A DNA stretch of 64,000 bases from Algoriphagus boseongensis (GTDB lineage: Bacteria > Bacteroidota > Bacteroidia > Cytophagales > Cyclobacteriaceae): positions 744,001 to 808,000 of the forward strand of contig NZ_SNYF01000006.1 in the NCBI RefSeq assembly GCF_004362805.1, written 5' to 3'. Under the pieces are notes generated by a model. It worked only from the letters and a program-made list of their open reading frames with translations, was not told the origin of the DNA and made no database searches. Shown piece after piece: positions 24,892 to 33,140 of this stretch (the stretch's first letter is position 1; the number at the start of each line of letters is the position of its first letter). Both the position numbers and the translations under genes were made by a program.

Positions 24892-26784
24892 ATGAAAAAG
24901 CTAAACAAAACCACCCGATTACTGTTCCTTGCCTTTGCGTTTGCAATAGGTTTTGGAACCAAGGCCTTTTCCCAAGAGCCTCAATGGAAATTGAGTTTGG
25001 AAAAGGGAGTTGAATGGACCAAGCACACACCCAACAAAATCTTGTTGGTGGGAAGCTCGGACTGGGGACTTCACGGAGTAGACGCTGCTACCGGGAAGCT
25101 ACTATGGTCAAACGAAGACCTATACAATTCTGCAAAGGCACTCAAAGGACCCGATGGCAAAAAGGTAGGCTACACAGCCGATCTGATCAGAGTTTTGGAA
25201 GATAATGAGGATCCTCGGGTTTCAGACTATGCAATAGTTAAATACACGGATAATATCCTTGTCAAAAACTTTGTGGTGATCAATATCCGAACCGGCGAAT
25301 TGGTTTTGGATCCAAGGTCTGCAGGCATGCCTGTCGTAAAAATTATTGGTCCAGAACAGGCCACATTTAATTATGATGGGTCCGACTACCTTCCTGAGCT
25401 AAAGTCGATCATCATCACCGCTTCTTGGGAGGACCTCACTCAAAAAGGAGCTCCATTTATGCAAAAGACCAAACTTTACAACATTGAGTCTGGAGGATTG
25501 GCTTGGGAGTCAGATGAGGTATCTTCAAAATTTTTGCCTGTCATCACTCCTGACAATAACTTACTCTTTATTGGAGAAAAGACTGCAGCCAAAATCAATG
25601 CAAAAACAGGTCAGCCCATGTGGAAATTTGAGGTGGCGGAGAAGAAAAACAATTTCGAGGCATTTGATGCAAACATCCACTTGACCGAAGGATACTTTTA
25701 TCAGAAAAAAGGAAATCAGGGAGTGGTCAGTGCAGTGAGCCTTTCTGATGGCAAGGTAATTTGGGAAAAGCCATTGGCTTCCAAAGATGCTCCTGTCCTT
25801 ACTGCTGAAAACTTTGGAGTAATCGTAGCAGACGAGAAAAACTTCACTCTTATGGAAGCTGAGACAGGAAATACCAAATGGACAGCTAAAAAGCTTTCAG
25901 GGATTGTGGTTGATCTAGGGAAAGACTACGGAATTGCAGTTGGAGAAAAAGACAAATACTTGACCGTATTGGATAAAAACACTGGAGAGGAAAAATGGTC
26001 TCAAAAGATCAAGGGTATCCGTATTGACCAATTGACCGGAGCAGGAATCATGTACATGGATGAAGAGGGAAGTGTGGGCTTATTCGGATTTGATGGAAAG
26101 CCAGTTTGGGACGGAAAGGACATGATCAAAGGTCCTGTTTTGAGGGCGAAGCCATCGTTAGATCAAGAAATTTTCTATAGTGATGAGAAAGTTTACCATG
26201 TCAATCTAGCTACTGGACAGAAAAAAGTGATCATCAACAAAGTTGAGTTTAACGAAAAGGAAACTCCAGACAACTTGGAATTCACAGGCTCTAATTTTGT
26301 CCTTTCCTCAAGCCAAAATATGATGGGCTTCGACGCTAATGGGAATGTGCTTTATCAAGACCATTGGGCTTCTCCTAAGATATCTTTGGCAGGAAGAATT
26401 GCCATGAGGACTATGCAAGTAGCCATGGTAGCCATGGCCTCCGCTGCAGCTTATCAGCAAGGATTGACTCAAGGATCTGCCTTTGCTCCTTCATCCATTA
26501 GCAAGCAATACGGAACGCAAAGAGAATTTTTCGAAGATATGTCCGGTGCTTTTGGCCAAGTAGCCAACCAAAGATTCAAAGCTACCAAGCACAGAGGTGT
26601 TTACAGTTTTATTCTAACTGATGTTGGAGAGGGAGTAGGTTTGGTAAAAGTGGATAAAATTAGCGGTAAGGAAGTCGGAAAAATTGTCTTGAATGACAAG
26701 GAGCCAGTATTTGATTCTGATCCTGAAAACGGGATGATCTTCTACAAGCCTTCTAAGAAAGATGTGTTTGGCTACACCTTCTGA
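24892..26784 (+). CDS. secreted PQQ-repeat beta-propeller protein (BamB-like fold)
   Basis: The ATG at 24892 gives 630 residues with a clear signal peptide ending near SQ|EPQWKL; an upstream TTG lies within the panB terminator and is rejected. The body contains repeated PQQ-type blades with the D/TG-x-x-x-W pattern (TGKLLWS, TGQPMWK, DGKVIWE, TGNTKWT, TGEEKWS, DGKPVWD). Such propellers often act as protein scaffolds, as BamB does in outer-membrane assembly, but the enzymatic PQQ residues were not identified. An unusual Ala/Met-rich stretch (around GRIAMRTMQVAMVAMASAAA, near residues 502-521) interrupts the propeller and could be a membrane-associated helix. Function unknown. Confidence 0.8.
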   Translation: MKKLNKTTRLLFLAFAFAIGFGTKAFSQEPQWKLSLEKGVEWTKHTPNKILLVGSSDWGLHGVDAATGKLLWSNEDLYNSAKALKGPDGKKVGYTADLIRVLEDNEDPRVSDYAIVKYTDNILVKNFVVINIRTGELVLDPRSAGMPVVKIIGPEQATFNYDGSDYLPELKSIIITASWEDLTQKGAPFMQKTKLYNIESGGLAWESDEVSSKFLPVITPDNNLLFIGEKTAAKINAKTGQPMWKFEVAEKKNNFEAFDANIHLTEGYFYQKKGNQGVVSAVSLSDGKVIWEKPLASKDAPVLTAENFGVIVADEKNFTLMEAETGNTKWTAKKLSGIVVDLGKDYGIAVGEKDKYLTVLDKNTGEEKWSQKIKGIRIDQLTGAGIMYMDEEGSVGLFGFDGKPVWDGKDMIKGPVLRAKPSLDQEIFYSDEKVYHVNLATGQKKVIINKVEFNEKETPDNLEFTGSNFVLSSSQNMMGFDANGNVLYQDHWASPKISLAGRIAMRTMQVAMVAMASAAAYQQGLTQGSAFAPSSISKQYGTQREFFEDMSGAFGQVANQRFKATKHRGVYSFILTDVGEGVGLVKVDKISGKEVGKIVLNDKEPVFDSDPENGMIFYKPSKKDVFGYTF

Positions 26785-26803
26785 TGAAAATTGAATAGAA
26801 ATG

Positions 26804-26834
26804 AAAAATCCCGGCAAACTGCCGGGATTTTTTT
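26804..26834. terminator. bidirectional terminator between convergent genes
   Basis: ATCCCGGCA (26808-26816) and TGCCGGGAT (26820-26828) form a tight hairpin flanked by an A-run on the left and a T-run on the right. The T-run overlaps the stop of the GH57 gene on the other strand. Confidence 0.85.
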
Positions 26835-28044
26835 ATGCTTTAGACTTTTTCTCAGGTTTGGCTTCCTTCACTCGGAGCATGAAGTCACTGAGGACATTCA
26901 TGTAATTGATAAAAGCATCGTAAGGCGTGTCATAAGGACTGAAGTACTGATGTACAGAGCCGTCTGAGAAAAATTTGGTACACATGTAATAGAAATGATC
27001 GGAGGTCTGCAAGTATCCCCAATCGCGTTGGATTTCAGGATCTTTAATTCCTTTCACTTGTTTTTCCATTTCATAAAGTCGGTCAAACGCCTCGTCTTGT
27101 AGGTCATTTCCTAACCAGGCTGTCAAATCTCTTTCTTCGTCAGCCCATGAGATAGGAATAGGAACATGGATTTTACCCACTGCAGGCACTTGATCTACTA
27201 CCTCGGAAGGAGTGGAGAACGAGAAATTGGAATGTTTGAAGATCGCTTCCGGAAGATGACGCATGAATTCGAAAATTCCTGTATCAGCCCACTGGTGCTC
27301 ACCGAAGGTTTCGTAATCCATGAATAAATTCACGACTTGCTCTTCTTTTGGAATGGCATTTAACCAAGCCACAAACTTGTCTGTGGTCAAAGGATAATCA
27401 GCCCAGGTTTTATTACTGAATCGGAAAGCAATGTCATCCGACAATCTGAAGTTTTTCAGCAGTACTTTAAGGTTCGTATCCTGAGAATTGCTGTAAACGT
27501 AATTGGGACTTTTCCATCCCAAGATGTGCTTGGCACCTTCGGTAAGAATTCCTTTATAGCCTAATTCTGCAACCATGGCTCCAATGGAATCTGAATATAT
27601 CAGCTCTGTGTTACGGAAGACCTTTGGAGTATAGCCATTGAACAGTTCCTTGATTCGATCCTGATGCTTTTTAACTAGCCCATTAAACTCTTCTTTGCTT
27701 TTCAGTGCAGCTAAAGAGTGCGTGTAAGTTTCATTCAATAACTCTACTTGACCAGTTGCAACCAACTTTTGAAAGCTTTCTAATACGTCAGGAGCGTAGG
27801 CTTCCATTTGGTCCAAGAAGGTTCCAGAAATCGAAAAAGCGACTTTGAACTTTCCCTTGTATTGGTGGATTAAATCCATCAAAAGGGCATTCATAGGCAA
27901 ATAGCATCGCTGTGCTGCCTTTCGGATAACATTTCTGTTTAGAAAATCATCCCAGTAATAGTGGTCTTCCCCGATGTCAAAAAAGCGGTAGGGCTTTAGT
28001 CTAAAAGGCTGATGCACCTGAAAATAAAAGCAGATGGTTCTCAT
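26833..28044 (-). CDS. glycoside hydrolase family 57 (alpha-amylase-like)
   Basis: With the ATG at 28044 (MRTICFYFQVHQPFR) the protein has 403 residues. HQPFR with H11, the LLNETYTHSL segment, FRNTELIYSD and MDYETFGEHQ fit the GH57 TIM-barrel motifs of alpha-glucan-active enzymes; WADYPLT and DYETF should carry the acid residues. It is cytoplasmic, with no signal peptide. Its start overlaps the GT4 stop by 4 bases (ATGA), so it is last in a glycogen/alpha-glucan operon with the glycosyltransferase and the debranching enzyme. Amylase, 4-alpha-glucanotransferase or branching activity are all possible in GH57. Confidence 0.88.
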   Translation of the reverse strand: MRTICFYFQVHQPFRLKPYRFFDIGEDHYYWDDFLNRNVIRKAAQRCYLPMNALLMDLIHQYKGKFKVAFSISGTFLDQMEAYAPDVLESFQKLVATGQVELLNETYTHSLAALKSKEEFNGLVKKHQDRIKELFNGYTPKVFRNTELIYSDSIGAMVAELGYKGILTEGAKHILGWKSPNYVYSNSQDTNLKVLLKNFRLSDDIAFRFSNKTWADYPLTTDKFVAWLNAIPKEEQVVNLFMDYETFGEHQWADTGIFEFMRHLPEAIFKHSNFSFSTPSEVVDQVPAVGKIHVPIPISWADEERDLTAWLGNDLQDEAFDRLYEMEKQVKGIKDPEIQRDWGYLQTSDHFYYMCTKFFSDGSVHQYFSPYDTPYDAFINYMNVLSDFMLRVKEAKPEKKSKA

Positions 28045-29330
28045 GATTGTTGGGCTAAAGTTTTTTCGTAAACAGTAATTAATTTGGCAGCGACATGCTC
28101 CCACTTGAGTTTTTTAAGTTCTTCACTTCCGAGTTCCTTGAACATCCTGGAAATTCCCTCATAATGAAGCAAAGCGAAAATGGCATCTGCCATGGCGTCC
28201 ACATCCCAAAAGTCCACTTTGATGGCATTCATCAAGACTTCAGCTACTCCCGATTGTTTGGAAATAATCACTGGGGTATTGTGGCGAACCGCTTCCAGGG
28301 GTGCTATTCCAAAAGGTTCTGAAACTGATGGCATGACATAGACATCACTGATGGCATACATATGATCTACGTCGTCCCCTTTGAGAAATCCGGTAAAATG
28401 AAACCTGGATGCCATCCGTAATTCCGCGACCCGTTCAATCATCCTGTTGAGCAGGTCACCGGATCCTGCCATCACAAATCGCACGTTTGGATCTCTGTCG
28501 ATTACTTTTTTCGCAGCTTCGACAAAATATTCAGGCCCCTTTTGGAAGGTAATTCTACCCAAGAAAGTCACGATTTTTTCAGGGACTTTCTTTTCGTATT
28601 CTGACTTGATAATACTTGCATCCAGTACGGCATTGTGCAAGACAGATACTTTATGTGCCGGAATCCCGTATTTCTTGATAATGATATTTCGAGTCAATTG
28701 ACTTACAGCCACTACATGATCTGCAGCTTCCATACCGGCTCGCTCAATATCATAGACAGGCTGATTGACACTTTCACCCGATCTATCAAATTCCGTCGCA
28801 TGCACATGCACCACAAGAGGTTTTCCACTCATTTCTTTAGCCGCGATTCCAGCAGGAAAGGCTAACCAATCGTGCGCATGGATGATGTCAAAATCCTTTC
28901 GGTCTTTGGCAATCTGTGCTCCAACCAATGCATAGCGGGAGACTTCCTCCATGAGGTTCTTCCCGTACTTACCGCTGAATTGGTATTTATTGGTAAAGAT
29001 GCTTTCGTCCACATCGGTTCGATCGTGGATGGCGTAATCGGTGAATTTTTGGTATTCCTCAGGGCCGAGGTAAGGTACTAGGAAACTACTGACTTCAAGG
29101 TAGGTCAGGTTTTTCCAGATATTTTTGAATTTTTTCTCTCGGTAATTGATCGTCACATCGCTGGCATTGACAAAATCTGCCAGTTCTTCCTCATCACCCC
29201 AAAGCTTTGGTACTACAAAAATAACTTCCTGATTGTGATGGTTCATTCCCTTCACCAATCCATAGCAAGCTGTACCTAATCCTCCGGAAATATGCGGGGG
29301 GAATTCCCACCCAAACATCAAAACTCTCAT
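28041..29330 (-). CDS. glycosyltransferase family 4, glycogen-synthase-like
   Basis: A GT-B fold glycosyltransferase of 429 residues. The N-terminus MFGWEFPPHISGGLGTA has the glycine-rich loop of starch/glycogen-synthase-like enzymes, FLGRITFQKGPEYFVEA begins the nucleotide-sugar domain, and SVSEPFGIAPLEAV is the EX7E retaining motif. It is cytoplasmic. Placement between debranching enzyme and GH57 argues for alpha-1,4-glucan synthesis; donor sugar nucleotide (ADP- or UDP-glucose) is not determined. Confidence 0.88.
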   Translation of the reverse strand: MRVLMFGWEFPPHISGGLGTACYGLVKGMNHHNQEVIFVVPKLWGDEEELADFVNASDVTINYREKKFKNIWKNLTYLEVSSFLVPYLGPEEYQKFTDYAIHDRTDVDESIFTNKYQFSGKYGKNLMEEVSRYALVGAQIAKDRKDFDIIHAHDWLAFPAGIAAKEMSGKPLVVHVHATEFDRSGESVNQPVYDIERAGMEAADHVVAVSQLTRNIIIKKYGIPAHKVSVLHNAVLDASIIKSEYEKKVPEKIVTFLGRITFQKGPEYFVEAAKKVIDRDPNVRFVMAGSGDLLNRMIERVAELRMASRFHFTGFLKGDDVDHMYAISDVYVMPSVSEPFGIAPLEAVRHNTPVIISKQSGVAEVLMNAIKVDFWDVDAMADAIFALLHYEGISRMFKELGSEELKKLKWEHVAAKLITVYEKTLAQQS

Positions 29331-29340
29331 AAAAACTTGG

Positions 29341-31257
29341 TTAAGTTCTCTTTACTAAGTCCATCATTCGCAACAATTCGGCTACACTCCAAGCTTGGGA
29401 AATCGAGCCTTTTGGTCTATGCGGAGGATCTCCATCATAAATTTCAGCTACGGTTCCGATTCCATATTGGGTCATTACTCCATCAAACCCTTTGATGATT
29501 TTTTGAATGAAATTCTTAGCCGCTTTTCCATGTAGCTTAAGGTATCCTTCTACAAAATGTCCTAAAGGCCATGCCCAAACGGTTCCATTATGATAGGCAT
29601 TATCTCGGCTGATTTGATTTCCGAAATAATATCCTTTGTAGCCTGGATCATCTGGAGATAAGGAACGTAATCCTCTTGAAGTCAATAATTTGGATTTGAC
29701 GATTTCCAAAATCATATCATTCTTTTCTTCGCTAAGCATGGTGTAAGGAAGGGAAGTGGCAAAAACCATATTTGGTCGGATTGACCAATCCTTTTCTTCT
29801 CCATCAACTACATCCGCCAAATACTCATAGTCCCATGACCAAAATTCTCTTTCAAAGGATTCTTTAACTCTATTGGCTAAGGCCAAATATTCAGCATCTC
29901 CACTTAATTCATGATAGAAGCACAAGGCATTGTACCAAAGCGCCTGGATTTCCACTGGACATCCTCTTCTAGGAGTGACAGGTCCATCAGGGGTAATGGC
30001 ATCCATCCAAGTTAATGCAACATCCTCTTGTCCTCCCCAGATCAGTCCATTTTCCATCATGTGGATATTGAATTCTGTTCCGGATTTATAGCCTTCGATG
30101 ATGCCTCTAAGCTTGCCGAGGTATCGATTTTTTACCGTTTTACTGTCTCCTGTGTAGACGATGTATTGCTGTAATGACCAGAAGAACCACAATGGTGCAT
30201 CCATTGAGGTCATATTGGTATAATCTCCGCTACCGATATTCGGGAAAAGAGGCCCTTTAAGATCCTTGGACATGGTATCCATGATTTCAAGGAATGTTTC
30301 ATTGTCACCGGCAGAAAGGGTAAGTCCAGGAGCCGCAATGAAAGTATCTCTTCCCCACCATCCAAACCAAGGGTATCCAGCGATAATTCTTACATCCCCA
30401 TCCCTTCTTCGGATAAATTGGGTTGCAGAATTTCGTAAGCAATTTTCGAAGTTGTTTCGAGGGATTCTTCTTGCAATTTCTTTTTGAAATGCATTTTGCC
30501 TGGTTTTTGGATCTGCCTCGGTTAGTCCTGCAGAAAAGATTACAGATTCCCCTTTGGCGATATCAAATTCAAAATATCCAGGCACGAAGAGGTCTTCTTG
30601 ATAATCATACCCTCTTTCTCTTTCTTGGATATACTCTATGTTGTAATACCAATCAGGTTTAGAAACGAATTCTCCCTTCTTGGAAAGCTGAAGGAATAAA
30701 GGGTCATACTGAGGATAAAGTCTGAATTTTGCGCCGCATGGCACTTTTTCAAACTCTTTATGAATATCCTCATTTGCTTTTATCAATTGATGATAGCCTC
30801 GGAAAGCCAAAAATGGCTGAATTCTAATTTTTGTCGGTGAATGAGCTTCCAAAAGGGTATATCGGATCATCACCCGGTCTCGGTTGGTGTCCAAAATGAG
30901 TTCCTTTTGGAGCAAAACACCACCCACTCGGTAAGTAAGTTTGGGTATAGGTTCCGAATCAAAGTCCTCCAAATATTTGTGCCCTCTCGGAGAATAATTT
31001 CCCGGGAATTTGCTGATTCCCAAATTAAAACTCGCTCCGTGCTGGATTACTGTTTCGTGGACAGTAGACAGCATGACATGATTTTGGGAATCAATCTGGG
31101 GCTGAGGAACCACCAACAAACCGTGGTATTTTCGGGTATTACAACCAATAATAGTAGTGCTGGTGTAGGTCCCCGAACGGTTTGTTCGAATTATTTCCCT
31201 GTCAAGAGAATAATTTAGGTTGATTAATTGGGTTTTATCGAAATGGATATAACTCAT
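29341..31257 (-). CDS. amylo-alpha-1,6-glucosidase (glycogen debranching enzyme)
   Basis: With the ATG at 31257 (MSYIHFDKTQLINL) the protein has 638 residues. The N-terminal domain starts with the SGTYTSTTIIGCNTRKYHGLLV pattern of bacterial GDE N-domains, and the C-terminal six-hairpin domain includes GYPWFGWWGRDTFIAAPGL, WMDA and GTVWAWPLGHF. It hydrolyses alpha-1,6 branch points of glycogen. It is the first gene of the GDE-GT4-GH57 operon, an arrangement found in other Bacteroidota. It lies downstream of a separate small ORF whose terminator isolates it. Confidence 0.93.
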   Translation of the reverse strand: MSYIHFDKTQLINLNYSLDREIIRTNRSGTYTSTTIIGCNTRKYHGLLVVPQPQIDSQNHVMLSTVHETVIQHGASFNLGISKFPGNYSPRGHKYLEDFDSEPIPKLTYRVGGVLLQKELILDTNRDRVMIRYTLLEAHSPTKIRIQPFLAFRGYHQLIKANEDIHKEFEKVPCGAKFRLYPQYDPLFLQLSKKGEFVSKPDWYYNIEYIQERERGYDYQEDLFVPGYFEFDIAKGESVIFSAGLTEADPKTRQNAFQKEIARRIPRNNFENCLRNSATQFIRRRDGDVRIIAGYPWFGWWGRDTFIAAPGLTLSAGDNETFLEIMDTMSKDLKGPLFPNIGSGDYTNMTSMDAPLWFFWSLQQYIVYTGDSKTVKNRYLGKLRGIIEGYKSGTEFNIHMMENGLIWGGQEDVALTWMDAITPDGPVTPRRGCPVEIQALWYNALCFYHELSGDAEYLALANRVKESFEREFWSWDYEYLADVVDGEEKDWSIRPNMVFATSLPYTMLSEEKNDMILEIVKSKLLTSRGLRSLSPDDPGYKGYYFGNQISRDNAYHNGTVWAWPLGHFVEGYLKLHGKAAKNFIQKIIKGFDGVMTQYGIGTVAEIYDGDPPHRPKGSISQAWSVAELLRMMDLVKRT

Positions 31258-31316
31258 AGTGGAAAAATTGTAATTTTTAAAAATAGAGTTTTGATCTGAC
31301 AAGAAAAATTAAAGAC

Positions 31317-31348
31317 AAAAAAATAAAGGTTATGTCACCATAACCTTT
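31317..31348 (-). terminator. terminator of the 46-codon ORF
   Basis: AAAGGTTATG (31325-31334) and CATAACCTTT (31339-31348) make a perfect 10-base stem with a four-base loop. On the minus strand the stem is followed by seven T (31317-31323), so it ends transcription arriving from the small ORF and tRNA side. Confidence 0.85.
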
Positions 31349-31363
31349 GCTAAAATTCTTGTT

Positions 31364-31504
31364 TCAGGAGTGTAAACTCTCTTTTTGGATTTCCTCAAAA
31401 ATCTTGAGCGATTCCTCAAATTTCATGAAATAGTTTTTTACCTGAACGATATTCACCGGCTTTACCACCGGGAATTTTGGTGAGGATTTGAACAAAGTAA
31501 ACAT
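31364..31504 (-). CDS. small protein of 46 residues, unknown
   Basis: This ORF has an ATG at 31504 and a TGA stop at 31364. It reads MFTLFKSSPKFPVVKP at the start, then a mixed hydrophobic and charged helix (NYFMKFEESLKIFEEIQKE) and ends ESLHS. Composition is that of an ordinary soluble amphipathic protein with no signal peptide or cysteine. It sits alone between the tRNA-His terminator and a strong terminator 16 bases after its stop, which implies a dedicated transcript. I do not recognise a family. It could be a regulatory or structural small protein; a chance ORF is possible but less likely given the terminator. Confidence 0.5.
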   Translation of the reverse strand: MFTLFKSSPKFPVVKPVNIVQVKNYFMKFEESLKIFEEIQKESLHS

Positions 31505-31571
31505 CTCTAATTGGTTTAGTTTGATCTGAAGTTGTCAAAACTTGTGCCAAAACAACTCCCTTTTATACGAC

Positions 31572-31595
31572 AAAACCCCTCAAATTGAGGGGTTT
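31572..31595 (-). terminator. terminator after tRNA-His
   Basis: CCCCTC (31576-31581) and GAGGGG (31587-31592) form the core stem, extended by the flanking A/T bases. On the minus strand it lies directly after the tRNA 3' end and is followed by TTTT. Confidence 0.8.
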
Positions 31596-31596
31596 G

Positions 31597-31671
31597 GGTG
31601 AAAGACCGGGTTCGAACCGGCGACCTCTGGTGCCACAAACCAGCGCTCTAACCAGCTGAGCTACAATCACC
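31597..31671 (-). tRNA. tRNA-His (GTG) with two acceptor-stem mismatches
   Basis: The D arm starts TAGCTCAGC, the anticodon arm is CTGGT-TTGTGGC-ACCAG with anticodon GTG, and the T arm is GCCGG-TTCGAAC-CCGGT. The histidine-specific extra G(-1) opposite C73 is present. The acceptor strands are GTGATTG and CTTTCAC, which pair at positions 1-4 and 7 but give U-U mismatches at 5-68 and 6-67. CCA is not encoded. It has a good promoter and its own terminator, so expression is likely. Confidence 0.9.
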
Positions 31672-31710
31672 ATATTAGCTACTTCTTGAGGCATTCCCTC
31701 AATTGGTTTG

Positions 31711-31741
31711 CAAAAGTAAGCAGATCGGGTGTTCAGCGCAA
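31711..31741 (-). promoter_or_regulatory. promoter of tRNA-His
   Basis: On the minus strand TTG (31739-31741) is followed after 20 bases by TACTTTTG (31711-31718), an exact -7 box. The start of transcription would be near 31704, about 33 bases before the mature tRNA. Confidence 0.6.
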
Positions 31742-31749
31742 GGTGGAGT

Positions 31750-33093
31750 CTATTTATTTGTGAAAAAAGTTAATCTTTCTCCTTTTTTGCCTTCGTCGAA
31801 TTTCCCTTCAGCGTACGCTAAATGTCCGGAAACGATCGTATGTGTCACTTTTGACTTGAATGTATGTCCTTCAAATGGAGACCATCCGCATTTGGCCAGA
31901 ATATTTTCCTTGGAAACAGTCCAAGGAGAATCTAAATCCACCAAAACCAGATCTGCGAAATAGCCTTCGCGGATAAATCCTCTTTCTTCAATTCGGAATA
32001 ATCTGGCCACGTTATGTGCCATTTTTTGAGCTATCATTTCAAGACTGATTTTTCCTTGATGATAAAAGTCCAGCATAGCAACTAAGCTATGTTGGATTAA
32101 AGGACCTCCCGAAGGAGCTTTGGTGTAGGGCAATGCCTTTTCCTCCAAAGTATGCGGGGCGTGATCGGTGGCAATCACATCAATTCTCCCATCCAAAACA
32201 GCCTGAAAGATTTGGGCCTTGTCATTGGCAGTTTTCACCGCTGGATTCCATTTAATCAAGTTTCCCTTCGTTTCGTAATCTTCTTCCGAAAACCAGAGAT
32301 GGTGAATACAAGCTTCGGAAGTTACCTTTTTCTCTTCCAAAGGAATGGTGTTGTCAAAAAGCTGAAGCTCCTTTGCCGTGCTGATGTGCAAGATGTGCAA
32401 TCGGGTTCCATATTTCTTTGCCATGGCAACTGCCCGACTGGAAGCGTCAAAGCAAGCCTCTTCAGATCTGATTTTAGGATGGAATTTTACAGGAATATCT
32501 TCTCCGTATTTCGCTTTATATTCAGCGAAATTAGCTGCGATGATGTGGTCATTTTCGCTGTGAATGGCAATCAAGCCCTTGTATTCTCTAAAAATACCTT
32601 CAAGGGATTCGATATTATCAACCACCATATTACCTGTGGAGGAGCCTTGAAAGATTTTTAGTCCGCAAACTTTACTTAAATCAAGCTTGAGAATTTCGTT
32701 TAGGTTATCATTTGTCGCTCCAAAAAAGAATGAATAATTGGCTAATGAAACCTCCTCAGCCCGTTGGTATTTTTCTTCCAAAAGATCCAAGGTTACAGCC
32801 TGAGGGACAGTATTGGGCATTTCCATATAGGAGGTGGTTCCACCTGCAACTCCGGCTTTTGCCTCGGTATAGATTTCTCCCTTATGTGTTAATCCTGGTT
32901 CACGAAAATGTACCTGGTCATCAATGACGCCCGGAAATAAATATTTCCCAGTCGCATTAATGGTTTGATCAGCTACTTCATTACTCAGGTCAGAACCGAT
33001 TTTTGCGATACGTCCATTTCGTACCAAAACGTCTTCCCGAGTAATCCGGCCTTCATTGACTATATTTGCACCAGTGATCAGGATACTTTTCAT
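31750..33093 (-). CDS. pyrC: dihydroorotase (Bacteroidota-type)
   Basis: This 447-residue amidohydrolase closes carbamoyl-aspartate to dihydroorotate in pyrimidine synthesis. GVIDDQVHFREPGLTHKGE holds the first metal motif, GLKIFQGSSTGNM the carbamylated lysine region, and ATDHAPH the late metal aspartate. In most dihydroorotases the first motif is DxHxH; here the first histidine is glutamine (Q60 in D58-D-Q-V-H62), as I recall for the Porphyromonas gingivalis enzyme of the same lineage. It starts 47 bases from the divergent helicase gene. Confidence 0.92.
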   Translation of the reverse strand: MKSILITGANIVNEGRITREDVLVRNGRIAKIGSDLSNEVADQTINATGKYLFPGVIDDQVHFREPGLTHKGEIYTEAKAGVAGGTTSYMEMPNTVPQAVTLDLLEEKYQRAEEVSLANYSFFFGATNDNLNEILKLDLSKVCGLKIFQGSSTGNMVVDNIESLEGIFREYKGLIAIHSENDHIIAANFAEYKAKYGEDIPVKFHPKIRSEEACFDASSRAVAMAKKYGTRLHILHISTAKELQLFDNTIPLEEKKVTSEACIHHLWFSEEDYETKGNLIKWNPAVKTANDKAQIFQAVLDGRIDVIATDHAPHTLEEKALPYTKAPSGGPLIQHSLVAMLDFYHQGKISLEMIAQKMAHNVARLFRIEERGFIREGYFADLVLVDLDSPWTVSKENILAKCGWSPFEGHTFKSKVTHTIVSGHLAYAEGKFDEGKKGERLTFFTNK

Positions 33094-33140
33094 CTTTTTC
33101 TCTTTTAAGGATTTCTACACTCGTTTCAAAATTAACAATC

